NCBI GenBank assembly: GCA_028040005.1
Contig: JAOFKK010000010.1
Coordinates: forward strand, 1-20,122
Length of the DNA stretch: 20,122 nucleotides
Origin: Rickettsiales bacterium
GTDB taxonomy: Bacteria; Pseudomonadota; Alphaproteobacteria; Rickettsiales; UBA1997
Reading direction: 5' to 3'
Below the pieces are notes generated by a model. It had not been told where the DNA came from and did not search any database. It saw only the letters and a list, made by a program, of their open reading frames with translations. Numbering within the stretch: the first letter of the stretch is position 1; the number at the start of each line of letters is the position of its first letter. Of this stretch, positions 8,387 to 17,007 are shown one piece after another. The position numbers and the translations under genes are program-made.

Positions 8387-8439
8387 GAGAACTTTGCATT
8401 TGAAGTAGCTTGATTAAAAGTCAATTACGCAAAGCTCTC
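8387..8439. repeat. Dispersed inverted-repeat element, degenerate copy upstream of glutamine synthetase
   Basis: This 53-base stretch begins GAGAACTTTGCA and ends GCAAAGCTCTC, an imperfect terminal inverted repeat. Inside is TTGAAGTAGCTTGATTA, nearly the same as TTGAAGTAGTTTGATTA in the element at 18664-18707, and the ends also correspond. It lies in the 218-base gap before glutamine synthetase, in the place where a promoter would be expected, and is directly followed by a second small hairpin. It is probably a decayed small transposable element. Confidence 0.6.
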
Positions 8440-8459
8440 TCCACGATGGTATCGTAGAG
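8439..8459 (+). other. Small hairpin in the glutamine synthetase leader
   Basis: CTCCACGAT (8439-8447) and ATCGTAGAG (8451-8459) pair over 9 positions with one mismatch across a GGT loop. It ends 23 bases before the glutamine synthetase ATG. No T-run follows, so it is not a standard terminator. It could influence translation or stability of the message, or be part of the neighbouring repeat. It is locally more GC-rich than its surroundings. Confidence 0.45.
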
Positions 8460-8482
8460 GTGTTAATTAAATATGCTCATAT

Positions 8483-9565
8483 ATGTCAAAAATTAAGCAA
8501 GCTGAATATTTGTGGATTGATGGTGCTAAACCAGTTCAAAAAATTAGATCAAAAACAAGAATTACAACTTTTGACGATCCTTGTAATGTTAAATTAGAAG
8601 ATTTTCCTGAATGGAGCTTTGACGGCTCTTCCACCAATCAATCTGAAGGTGGTAATTCTGATCTTTTACTTAAGCCTGTTAATTTTGTTAAAGACCCGAT
8701 TAGAGGTGACGGTAATTACCTAATTTTATGTGAGGTTGAAAATCCAGATGGCACCCCCCACTCAAGCAATACTCGTGCTGGATTAAGAAGAGTTTTAGAT
8801 GCTGGTGGCGCTTCTCAAAATCCTTGGGTTGGTTTTGAACAAGAATATACCCTATATAAGGGTGGTATTCCACTAGGTTGGCCAGAGGGAGGCTTTCCTG
8901 CACCACAAGGTCCTTATTATTGTGGCGTTGGAAGTGATGCTGTTTATGGTAGACAATTAGTTGAAGAACATACTGAAGCTTGCATTGAAGCTGGTATTTT
9001 AATTTACGGTACCAATGCTGAAGTTATGCCTGGACAATGGGAGTTCCAAATTGGCTATAGAGGTAATAATAAGGAAGATAATTCAATAATTAATGTTTGT
9101 GATCATTTATGGTTTGCAAGATGGTTAATTTATCGTCTTGGGGAAGATTACGATATTGACGCTTCAATAAGCAACAAACCAATAGAAGGTGATTGGAATG
9201 GTGCTGGTATGCATACCAACTTTTCTATTGATTCCTTTAGAAGCCCTGCAACTGGTAAAGAGGCAATTAATAAAGCAATTCAAAATCTTTCTAAAAAACA
9301 TAAAGAACATATCGCAGTTTATGGCCATGGTTTAGATCAAAGATTAACAGGTGATCATGAAACTTGTGACATTAATGAATTTAAAGCTGGTGTTGCTGAT
9401 AGAGGCTGCTCTATTAGAATTCCTCGCCAAGTTGATATTGATGGCTGTGGTTATCTTGAAGATAGACGCCCTGGCGCTAATTCTTGCCCTTATCAAGTTG
9501 CCGAAAAATTAGTTGCAACAATATTAGAAATTGATGAATCTAATGCTGTAAAAGCAGTTGGTTAA
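8483..9565 (+). CDS. glnII: Glutamine synthetase, type II (eukaryote-like GSII)
   Basis: Cytoplasmic enzyme that makes glutamine from glutamate, ammonia and ATP. At 360 residues it has the size of the type II family, not the roughly 470 residues of bacterial type I GlnA. The family signatures run in order: DGSST at 47-51 with NSDLLLKPV (58-66), GFEQEYTL (117-124), GPYYCGVGSD (143-152), NAEVMPGQWEFQ (178-189), NGAGMHTNFS (239-248), TGDHETCDINEF (289-300) and GYLEDRRPGAN (323-333). All active-site landmarks look intact. Type II enzymes are typical of eukaryotes and of some bacteria such as rhizobia (GlnII), and they lack the adenylylation tyrosine of type I. The gene stands alone, with no nitrogen-regulatory gene beside it, and its leader holds two repeat structures. 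Transfer from another lineage is possible but not shown here. Confidence 0.95.
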   Translation: MSKIKQAEYLWIDGAKPVQKIRSKTRITTFDDPCNVKLEDFPEWSFDGSSTNQSEGGNSDLLLKPVNFVKDPIRGDGNYLILCEVENPDGTPHSSNTRAGLRRVLDAGGASQNPWVGFEQEYTLYKGGIPLGWPEGGFPAPQGPYYCGVGSDAVYGRQLVEEHTEACIEAGILIYGTNAEVMPGQWEFQIGYRGNNKEDNSIINVCDHLWFARWLIYRLGEDYDIDASISNKPIEGDWNGAGMHTNFSIDSFRSPATGKEAINKAIQNLSKKHKEHIAVYGHGLDQRLTGDHETCDINEFKAGVADRGCSIRIPRQVDIDGCGYLEDRRPGANSCPYQVAEKLVATILEIDESNAVKAVG

Positions 9566-9588
9566 TTACCTTATAAAGTAGATTAACC

Positions 9589-9619
9589 GGATAGGAGTGC
9601 TTATGTGCCACTTCTATCC
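9589..9619. terminator. Hairpin between convergent glutamine synthetase and rnj genes
   Basis: GGATAGGAGTG (9589-9599) and CACTTCTATCC (9609-9619) form an 11-base stem with one G-T position and a 9-base loop. It lies 24 bases after the glutamine synthetase stop and between two convergent genes, where a terminator is expected. There is no following T-run on either strand, so it is at best a non-canonical terminator or a message-stabilising structure. Confidence 0.4.
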
Positions 9620-9625
9620 ACAAAA

Positions 9626-9660
9626 GAAACCTTTGCACATTGATTTTCTAATTAAGCAAG
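9626..9660 (-). repeat. Fragment of the dispersed element (inverted relative to the 17798-17914 copy)
   Basis: The stretch AAACCTTTGCACATTGA followed by TTTTCTAATTAAGCA closely matches the reverse complement of 17885-17913 (ACCTTTGCAATTGA, then TTTTCTAATTAAAGC), apart from a 2-base insertion and a single-base gap. It lies in the 111-base gap between glutamine synthetase and rnj, just beyond the rnj stop. It appears to be one end of a once larger element whose remainder is gone. Confidence 0.55.
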
Positions 9661-9676
9661 TATTTGTAAGATCTGG

Positions 9677-11392
9677 CTATTTATTAAACATTACAGAAAC
9701 TTCAATCACTGGTTTTTTACCAGTTAATTCCATCATATTTTTAAATAATTTTGATTTAATAGATTTAGCAACTGATTTAGAAATTTTATCAATTGATTCT
9801 CTCTTTTTAAAAAGAGATTTTTTTACTTTCCTAATTTCTGCGCTAGAATTTCTAACGGCTTGCTCAATATTATCCTCAATATCATTAAGGCAATATGGGT
9901 CATTATCAAAATCATAAGATCCCACTGATTTAACATTAACATCTAAAATATCACCCTTGACGGAAAGTAAAATAGAAGCAAAAATTGCACCCGCTTCTTG
10001 TAGCTGCTTTCTTTGAAAAATAACTTTTCCCTCCATAGGAATAAGATTTTTACCATCAACGGCCAAATAGCCAGTCTCAACATTAGCAATTTTTTTGCAA
10101 GAATCTTTGTTAATTTCAATAACGCAACCATTTTCAGTAAGGGTGGCTTTTTTACAACCCCATTTTGTTGTTGCTAATCTTCTATGTTCCAAAATATGAT
10201 AATATTCACCATGAACAGGAATAGAAAATTTTGGCTTAGCAATTTGATACATCTCCTCCACCTCATCACGATTTGGATGACCAGAAACATGAATCTTAGC
10301 ATTTTTTTCAGTAATTACTTCAATTTTTCTTTTAGCTAAAAGATTAAAAATATCAAAAATTTGCTTCTCATTGCCGGGAATAATTTTTGAAGAAAAAATC
10401 ATACGATCACCAGATTTAAACTTAATAACACGATGATTATCCGTGGCAATTTTCATGGTTGAGGCGTTAATTTCACCCTGACAACCAGTACAAAGAACTA
10501 AAATTTCACTTCTATCATAATTTTTAATCTCATTTTCTGAGATTAAACATTGATGTAAATCCTGTAAATAGCCCGATTTTTTACCAACTTCAGCTAATCT
10601 TCTAATTGAAAAGCCAGCTAAAACCACTTTACGACCAGTATTAATGGCTGCTTTGGCAATGATTGACATTCTGGCGATATTAGAGGCAAAGGTTGTTACG
10701 CCAACCATACCTTTTGATTCCTGAATGGCTTTTTCAAGATTTTCTAACAACTCACCTTCAGAACCTGACCTACCAGCACTTAAAATATTGGTAGAATCTG
10801 AAACTATGGCCAAAATACCCTCCTCTTTTGAAATTTTAGCAATTTTTTCCTTCTCAGAAACATTGCCAACTACTGGATCGGGGTCAAATTTCCAATCTCC
10901 CGTATGTAAAATATTACCAAAACGAGTTTTAATATTAATGGCATTCATTTCTGGAACAGAGTGAGTAAGGCCAATAAAATCTAACTCAAAAGAACCTAAT
11001 TTTAAGGTTCTTTCAGGCTCTATAACATTAATTTTAACTTTTTTCTTAAATGAATATTCTTCTAATTTTGCTTGAAGGAAATTTTTAGCTAAATTGGTAG
11101 CGTAAATTGGAACTTTTAATTCTTGCCACAAATGCTGCACAGCACCAATATGATCTTCATGAATATGGGTAATTACAATTGCTAAAAGATCTTTTTTATG
11201 TTTTTTGATAAATGTTAAATCTGGAGCAATCATATTGACACCCGGGATGTTATTGGCAAAACCAAGACCCAGATCAATCATAATAAATTTACCATCAAGA
11301 TGGTAAAGATTGACATTCATGCCGATTTCTCCAGAACCACCTAGAGGAATAAAAAAGAGGTTATTTTTGTGTTTTTTTATATCAAATGACAT
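9677..11392 (-). CDS. rnj: Ribonuclease J
   Basis: Metallo-beta-lactamase/beta-CASP nuclease for maturation and decay of RNA, with endonuclease and 5'-3' exonuclease activity in the family. At 571 residues the length is typical. The zinc-binding HxHxDH motif is HIHEDH at 76-81. Further metal-site motifs are GLTHSVPE (141-148) and HTGDWKFD (163-170). The beta-CASP part includes SDSTN (198-202), and the later motifs HVSGH (368-372) and PVHGEY (392-397) are present. A C-terminal domain follows and probably serves oligomerisation. The ATG shares one base with the thrC stop (TAATG), so translation is probably coupled to thrC. Many alphaproteobacteria use RNase J alongside or instead of parts of the RNase E system. 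Confidence 0.96.
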   Translation of the reverse strand: MSFDIKKHKNNLFFIPLGGSGEIGMNVNLYHLDGKFIMIDLGLGFANNIPGVNMIAPDLTFIKKHKKDLLAIVITHIHEDHIGAVQHLWQELKVPIYATNLAKNFLQAKLEEYSFKKKVKINVIEPERTLKLGSFELDFIGLTHSVPEMNAINIKTRFGNILHTGDWKFDPDPVVGNVSEKEKIAKISKEEGILAIVSDSTNILSAGRSGSEGELLENLEKAIQESKGMVGVTTFASNIARMSIIAKAAINTGRKVVLAGFSIRRLAEVGKKSGYLQDLHQCLISENEIKNYDRSEILVLCTGCQGEINASTMKIATDNHRVIKFKSGDRMIFSSKIIPGNEKQIFDIFNLLAKRKIEVITEKNAKIHVSGHPNRDEVEEMYQIAKPKFSIPVHGEYYHILEHRRLATTKWGCKKATLTENGCVIEINKDSCKKIANVETGYLAVDGKNLIPMEGKVIFQRKQLQEAGAIFASILLSVKGDILDVNVKSVGSYDFDNDPYCLNDIEDNIEQAVRNSSAEIRKVKKSLFKKRESIDKISKSVAKSIKSKLFKNMMELTGKKPVIEVSVMFNK

Positions 11393-12798
11393 TATATTTT
11401 ATTGGAAATAAATTCCTTAACTTTGTTAAGATTTTTATCGATTATTGTCATTTCTTCTTTCTTTTCCATCAAATCAGATAAAAATAACGGTAATTTTGGT
11501 TCAGGAGCGCCTGATTTTTGCACCGCATCAGGAAATTTTGCCGGATGAGCAGTTGCTAAAATAACAACATATTCACCTTGATAATCTTTTGATTTTTGAT
11601 ATAAATCAGTAGCACCAATACCAGTTGCTGTATGCGGATCGAGAATTTCTTCATTATCATGATAGGCTCTATTAATAATTTGGCAAGTTTCTTCATCACT
11701 TATTGAATAAGAATCAAAATCTTTTCTAATATCATCTAGAATTTCCTTGGAAACTGTTAATTTACCGCTCTTTTTAAAATCAGCCATCTTATCAAAAATC
11801 TCACTCTCCTTGCCAAATTTTCTATGATAATCAAAAAGCATTCTTTCAAAATTACTAGAAACTTGAATATTCATACTTGGTGATAAAGTCTCAATCAAAT
11901 CTTGACGAGAATAATCATTATTTTGGAAAAATCTGGTTAAAATATCATTTTGATTAGTAGCGACAATTAATTTATTAATTGGTAAACCCATTCTTTTAGC
12001 TAAATAACCAGCGTAAATATCGCCAAAATTACCAGTTGGTACACAAAATGAAATTGGATTTTCTTTGCAAATATCAACTCTTAAGGCAGAGTAAAAATAA
12101 TAAACAATTTGCGCCATAATTCTAACCCAATTGATAGAATTTACAGCAGCCATTCTGCGACCATTTAAAAATGATTGATCAGAAAACATTTCTTTAACAT
12201 ATTCTTGGCAATCATCAAAATTACCTTTTAAAGAAACATTATGAACATTATCATGAATAACCGTCGTCATTTGTTTTCTTTGTACATCGGATACCCTTTG
12301 ATAAGGATGTAAGATAAAAATATCAACATTTTGAGAGTCACGACAACCCATAATAGCAGCTGAACCAGTATCGCCAGAAGTTGCGCCAATAATAACCACT
12401 TTTTCTTTCCTTCTTTCTAGGATAAAATCAAAAATATTACCCAAAAATTGCAAAGCAAAATCTTTAAAAGCTAATGTTGGACCATGAAAAAGCTCAAGCA
12501 AAAATTGATCATTAGAAAGCTGTTTAATAGGAGCAATTGCTTTATTGGAAAATTTTGAATAGGATTTTTCAATTATTTTTTTTAAATCTTCATCAGAAAT
12601 TTCACCAGCAATAAATGGCTGTACAATTTTAAAAGTTAAATCTTGATAATTTAACTTTTTCATTTTTTTAATCTCCTCTTCAGAAAATTTTGGTAAAGTT
12701 TCTGGAATATAAAGACCACCATCTTCTGCCAAACCTTGTAAAACAACATCTTCAAAACTTAATTTTGGCGCCTTGCCTCTTGTACTTATATATTTCAT
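11392..12798 (-). CDS. thrC: Threonine synthase
   Basis: Pyridoxal-phosphate enzyme that converts O-phosphohomoserine to threonine, the last step of threonine synthesis, in the cytoplasm. The 468-residue length and N-terminus (STRGKAPKLSFEDVVLQGLAEDGGLYIP) are those of the bacterial/fungal branch, not the plant branch. The PLP lysine is Lys112 in HGPTLAFKDF. The phosphate-binding SGDTGSA loop is near 140-146, and the conserved NSINWVRI and VPTGNFGD motifs follow. All are intact. It is the gene before rnj in the same direction and overlaps it by one base. It follows the 500-residue orphan gene after a 43-base gap. No other threonine-pathway gene is in the window, so its partners must be elsewhere. 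Confidence 0.96.
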   Translation of the reverse strand: MKYISTRGKAPKLSFEDVVLQGLAEDGGLYIPETLPKFSEEEIKKMKKLNYQDLTFKIVQPFIAGEISDEDLKKIIEKSYSKFSNKAIAPIKQLSNDQFLLELFHGPTLAFKDFALQFLGNIFDFILERRKEKVVIIGATSGDTGSAAIMGCRDSQNVDIFILHPYQRVSDVQRKQMTTVIHDNVHNVSLKGNFDDCQEYVKEMFSDQSFLNGRRMAAVNSINWVRIMAQIVYYFYSALRVDICKENPISFCVPTGNFGDIYAGYLAKRMGLPINKLIVATNQNDILTRFFQNNDYSRQDLIETLSPSMNIQVSSNFERMLFDYHRKFGKESEIFDKMADFKKSGKLTVSKEILDDIRKDFDSYSISDEETCQIINRAYHDNEEILDPHTATGIGATDLYQKSKDYQGEYVVILATAHPAKFPDAVQKSGAPEPKLPLFLSDLMEKKEEMTIIDKNLNKVKEFISNKI

Positions 12799-12841
12799 AA
12801 TTTAATTTTTTTTATTTCATCAATAATAAATAATATTATTA

Positions 12842-14344
12842 TTAACCAACACCCCTACTACTACTACCACAACAAGGCATATTACTAAGAACTCTTAAAA
12901 TACCACTTGGTTTATCTTCTTCTTTTGTTAACCCTTCCGGATTTGCTTTACCTTCTCCTATTACTCTTGTCAACTTCTTCATATGTTCGACAGCGCTAGC
13001 AAGATATAAACCCCCCGCTATTGTTGCTGTAGTGCCATCCCCTTTGTAAACCTTACCAACAAAAGTTTCTACCCCTTTAAGTGCCAGATTAATAATTTCT
13101 CCACTCTGAATGTTTTTCTTACCCAATAGACTTTCAAACATTCTTCCTGCACCTTGAAGAAGACCACTATCTCCAAAATTACCTATTACTGTAACCATAC
13201 CAGTAAATATAGAACCAGTTTGACTAGTAGCTGATATAGTAGCTTCACCTTCATTTTCACTAAATAAATTAATACCATATTTAGAATGATATGACTCATT
13301 TATCTTATTTCGCCATTCATGAATTTCTTCCACAATATTGCCTAACGCTAACGTTCTATCTTGTTCTCCTTGTTTTGCACCTATTTTCCATTTACCTTCC
13401 GCAATATCTGTATCTTTTGTAATTCTTAAATTTTCTAATCCTTCTTTATATGCTTCAAATGTTTTATTAAGACTTTCTAAAGCTTCTGTTGCACTTGCCG
13501 CATTTGTTTTCACTGATTTTAAATCATCAAAAACTTCCTGTAATGCAGTTTGATAAATTTTATTTAAACCATATGTAGGATATTTTTTGATATCACAAGT
13601 GCAGTTGGAACTAGAAAATTGTACAGAAATATTTTCTAAAAAATCTGAATCTTTCTTAACTATTGCAATTATTTCCTCCATAAATAATTTAGAGGGTGCG
13701 TAATTTTCTTGTGTTAATTGCCTAGCATCATCAATATGATTACCAATTAAATTATGAATCATTACTTCATTACCAGATTTTGCTACCTCTGATACCTTAC
13801 TCAATAAAGCATCAATACCTTCTTTTGTCATTAAATCAGCTTTGACATGCTCCCCTTCTTTTGTTGACCTAGATACAGAATAAACTTCTACTCTAGGAAT
13901 TTCTGTTAATTGAGCAAAAATAGCTCCAGGAATAGAGTCAGAAGCAGGACCCCTGGCACCCATTACAAAATGAGTCATTTCTGTTAAACTTGTCGAATCA
14001 TATGTTTGCGGACACATAGTGGGTTGTACCGCATATTCTTTATTTTCTTCGGTTATTTTTTTTGCAACTTCGGGATCATTAATTAAAAGCTGGGAAATTT
14101 TAACAAATTTCTCAGCTACATCCATCTCCTTTTTAATATTTTCACCTTCTTTACCTGCAGCAGCTGATTTTAATCCTTCAATATAACCAAAAATTTCACT
14201 AACAGATTCTTCAATATTACTACCTTTTCCTAAAAAAGATTCAATAGATTTTTTAGTTTCAGCACTTGCTACTTTTAATGCATCATCTATAAAGTTTTTC
14301 CTATTTGATATTAATTGTGGGCCTAATTGTACCTTTTCTGGCAT
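12842..14344 (-). CDS. Orphan 500-residue protein, possible secreted effector
   Basis: Not recognised. Mostly helical and charged, with no signal peptide and no long transmembrane segment. Two weakly hydrophobic Gly-rich regions occur in the last third (around GSIFTGMVTVIGNF and TIAGGLYLASAVEHM). The N-terminal third is Glu/Lys-rich, and the middle includes a Cys pair as CTC (residues about 251-253). The tail ends in PCCGSSSRGVG, with adjacent cysteines 9-10 residues from the end, a context that in eukaryotic proteins can be lipid-modified. Codon and amino-acid use look less AT-driven than in the neighbours (more Gly, Ala, Thr). It starts 18 bases after the ribD stop and lies between two metabolic genes in the same direction, as if inserted in an operon. 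A role at the host interface is plausible but is inference. Confidence 0.75.
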   Translation of the reverse strand: MPEKVQLGPQLISNRKNFIDDALKVASAETKKSIESFLGKGSNIEESVSEIFGYIEGLKSAAAGKEGENIKKEMDVAEKFVKISQLLINDPEVAKKITEENKEYAVQPTMCPQTYDSTSLTEMTHFVMGARGPASDSIPGAIFAQLTEIPRVEVYSVSRSTKEGEHVKADLMTKEGIDALLSKVSEVAKSGNEVMIHNLIGNHIDDARQLTQENYAPSKLFMEEIIAIVKKDSDFLENISVQFSSSNCTCDIKKYPTYGLNKIYQTALQEVFDDLKSVKTNAASATEALESLNKTFEAYKEGLENLRITKDTDIAEGKWKIGAKQGEQDRTLALGNIVEEIHEWRNKINESYHSKYGINLFSENEGEATISATSQTGSIFTGMVTVIGNFGDSGLLQGAGRMFESLLGKKNIQSGEIINLALKGVETFVGKVYKGDGTTATIAGGLYLASAVEHMKKLTRVIGEGKANPEGLTKEEDKPSGILRVLSNMPCCGSSSRGVG

Positions 14345-14362
14345 AATAAATGTAATATAATT

Positions 14363-15472
14363 TTATAATTTTTGATATTTAATGATTAAATCATCTTTGA
14401 TTTTTCTTATTTTATCAATAGTAAATTTATTCTCAATATCTGATATTAAATTAATTTTTAAATCAGCAATGCAGCTAATAGCATCAGAGCCTAAAATAAA
14501 ATTACCCTTAACCAAAATCAACTCATCAATTAAATTTTCCTCCAAAAAACTGGCAAAAACTTGCCCACCACCTTCAATTAATAGATTATTCACACCAATA
14601 TCAGTTAATTTTGGCATTAAATCATTTAAATCTATATTATTTTGTGCATTTAATGAAGATTTAATAAAATTAAGATTTTGATATTCTGATGTAATTTTTA
14701 AATCATTTCTAATAACAAAAAATGTTGGAATATTTTGACAAGAATCTAAAAATTCCTTACTTAAATTAAGATCAAAATTTTTATTTAAGATGATTCTTTT
14801 TGGCGACCTATTTTCTAAACCATCAATACGACAATTTAAAGTTGGATTATCTTTTCTAAAGCTATTAGCGCCAATTAAAATTGCATCATTTTTGGATCTT
14901 AAAAAATTTGTATATCTTCTAGATTCATCATTGCTAATCCATTTGCTATCAAAAGATTTTGTGGCAATTTTACCATCAATTGTGGCTGCAATTTTAGTAG
15001 TAATAAAGGGTCTGTTCTTTAATTTTGATTGAAAAAAACCTCTATTTACCTGCTTTGCCTCTTTTTCCATCAAGCCATATTCAACTTCTATTTTTGCTTT
15101 TTGTAATTTAATGATTGATTTACCATTAGTGCGAAGATCAGGATCTTTTACTGCAAAAATAACTCTTTTAATGCCAGATTTTATAATTAAATCTGTGCAA
15201 CATAAATCACCCCTACCATTATGGCAACAAGGCTCTAAGGAAATATAAATAGCTGTATCTTGCAAATCTTGAGAAGAAAGTTGTAAAATCGCCGATTCTT
15301 CAGCATGAGGTCGACCATTTGAGCCTGTAATACCAGTTGCTAAAATAATATTATTTTTAACAATGACAGCTCCAACAGAAGGGTTGGGTGAAGTTAAGCC
15401 AAGGTTATTTTTAGCCAAATTAATGGCTAAGGACATAAATTTAAGATCTTGTTTATTGCAACTTTTTACCAA
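14363..15472 (-). CDS. ribD: Bifunctional riboflavin biosynthesis protein RibD
   Basis: Two-domain cytoplasmic enzyme of riboflavin synthesis: an N-terminal deaminase and a C-terminal reductase acting on the pyrimidine intermediate made from GTP. The deaminase zinc site is visible as HAE at residues 56-58 and PCCHNGRGDLCC at 81-92. The usual TPP between GR and the last Cys is replaced by GDL here. The reductase has TKIAATIDGKIA (about 155-166), the IGANSFRKDNP stretch and LLIEGGG near 301. The start is TTG at 15472, overlapping the ctpA stop by 20 bases. An ATG at 15436 would also work, but it would remove the short segment that precedes this Met in RibD relatives. Its partner ribE lies 2.5 kb away on the other strand. 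Confidence 0.95.
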   Translation of the reverse strand: MVKSCNKQDLKFMSLAINLAKNNLGLTSPNPSVGAVIVKNNIILATGITGSNGRPHAEESAILQLSSQDLQDTAIYISLEPCCHNGRGDLCCTDLIIKSGIKRVIFAVKDPDLRTNGKSIIKLQKAKIEVEYGLMEKEAKQVNRGFFQSKLKNRPFITTKIAATIDGKIATKSFDSKWISNDESRRYTNFLRSKNDAILIGANSFRKDNPTLNCRIDGLENRSPKRIILNKNFDLNLSKEFLDSCQNIPTFFVIRNDLKITSEYQNLNFIKSSLNAQNNIDLNDLMPKLTDIGVNNLLIEGGGQVFASFLEENLIDELILVKGNFILGSDAISCIADLKINLISDIENKFTIDKIRKIKDDLIIKYQKL

Positions 15473-16964
15473 ATTTTCTATATAAATTGATACCCTTTAT
15501 TAAATCAATTGCTCTGGTCAATTGATAATCATCATCATATAAAATTGAATTATCCTTTTCTTCAGGCTCTAAATCTTTATTTTCTTTAGCAATTTCTTTA
15601 ATTTGACTTTGCAAATGACCTTCGAGATCAGCTTCTGATCTCATATTTTTATTTTCTATGGTTTCTAATTTTGCTTCTTTAACTATAATATCTGGCTCAA
15701 TACCATCAGCCTGAATTGACCTTCCAGATGGTGTATAATAAAGAGCGATGGTTAACTTCATTGCTGATGCGCCTTTATTTAAAGGAATTAGTGATTGTAC
15801 CGACCCTTTTCCAAAGGTTTTGGTACCCAAAATAATACCTCTATCATTATCTTGAATAGCGCCAGCAACAATTTCAGAAGCAGAAGCCGATCCAAGATTA
15901 ACTAAAATAGCAACAGGTAATGTTTTAAGAAGTTGTTTATGATCTGAATCTTGGAATTTATATTTTTTACCAAAAACACCACCACTATTACAAGTTAAAA
16001 CATCTTTTGAATTATAAGATATTTCATCGGAATCTCTAGCCTTAATTGCCACGACTTTACTACCCGTTTCTAAAAATAAGCTACTAACATTAACCGAAGC
16101 ATCTAACGCACCACCAGGATTATTACGAAGATCTAAAATAATACCATCAATTTTATCTTTGCCAATTTTTTCAATGGCTTTTTCAGCTTCCGACGCTATG
16201 TCAAAGCCAGCGCATTTTGAAAAAGTGCTAAGTCTAATATAGGCAATATTGTCATATATTCTATGTTTAACAGCATTTATTTTAATAATATCACGAATTA
16301 TATTGAATTTTAAAGGCTCAGCCTCTCCCTCCCTAAGGACAGTAATCTCAATTGAGGTTTTTGGTTTACCACGAAGAGTTTTAACCACTTCCATAACTGA
16401 TTTACCATAAATTGATTTACCATTAACTTCCGAAATATAATCACCAGCCTTAATTCCTGCTTTTGCTGCAGGGGTATCGTCAATTGGTGTAATTACCTTT
16501 ATTAATTTATTTTCAGTGCTAATTCTAATTCCTAAACCGCCAAATTCACCGTCAAGCTGTACTTTGACCTCGCTAAAAACATCTTTCTTTAAATAATTAG
16601 AATGTGGATCAAGGGAGGATAATATTCCCTCAGCAGCAGCTTCTAGAATTTCTTTACGAGATTTTTCATGAACATATTTTTTTTCAACCTTATCAATAAT
16701 ATCATCTAAAAAACCTTCCTCATCAAAATATTCTTCTTTCTTGTTATTAACCTCCTCGGATTTTTTATTATTTGCAAAATTACTAGGTTCTTTATTGGCA
16801 ATAATTTGAGTAGAAAAATATTTGGCAATTATGGTGTCAACAATGTCATTATCAGATTTTGATATGGCGGATTTAAAAACAATTATTGATAAAATAACTG
16901 ATAATAATGATATTTTGAATATATGCCTCATTAAGAATAATTTGATGATTGAGTAGATTTTCAT
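15453..16964 (-). CDS. ctpA: C-terminal processing peptidase, S41 family (CtpA/Prc-like)
   Basis: Serine protease of the periplasm that trims or degrades exported proteins from their C-termini. The N-terminus is a signal or anchor segment. The Met at residue 12 (ATG at 16931) would give a cleaner signal peptide than the first ATG, so the true start may be there. A PDZ domain covers about residues 137-215 (FGGLGIRI, DTPAAKAGIKAGD, VNG). The protease core has LRNNPGG (279-285), the catalytic Ser361 in NLGSASASE and Lys386 in GTKTFGKGSVQ, with the usual 25-residue Ser-Lys spacing. An extra loop with a Cys (about 311-347) precedes the catalytic serine. A low-complexity acidic/lysine linker lies at 60-90. 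The gene overlaps ribD if the TTG start of ribD is used. Confidence 0.94.
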   Translation of the reverse strand: MKIYSIIKLFLMRHIFKISLLSVILSIIVFKSAISKSDNDIVDTIIAKYFSTQIIANKEPSNFANNKKSEEVNNKKEEYFDEEGFLDDIIDKVEKKYVHEKSRKEILEAAAEGILSSLDPHSNYLKKDVFSEVKVQLDGEFGGLGIRISTENKLIKVITPIDDTPAAKAGIKAGDYISEVNGKSIYGKSVMEVVKTLRGKPKTSIEITVLREGEAEPLKFNIIRDIIKINAVKHRIYDNIAYIRLSTFSKCAGFDIASEAEKAIEKIGKDKIDGIILDLRNNPGGALDASVNVSSLFLETGSKVVAIKARDSDEISYNSKDVLTCNSGGVFGKKYKFQDSDHKQLLKTLPVAILVNLGSASASEIVAGAIQDNDRGIILGTKTFGKGSVQSLIPLNKGASAMKLTIALYYTPSGRSIQADGIEPDIIVKEAKLETIENKNMRSEADLEGHLQSQIKEIAKENKDLEPEEKDNSILYDDDYQLTRAIDLIKGINLYRKFGKKLQ

Positions 16965-17007
16965 TTAAAAGAATTTAAGTAATGATTATTTAATAATCAG
17001 ATTAATA

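Noticed and set aside
9597..9917. Plus-strand open frame of 106 codons opposite the end of rnj
   Set aside because: It lies antisense to the rnj C-terminal coding region and has no recognisable domain or start context; rnj is certain.
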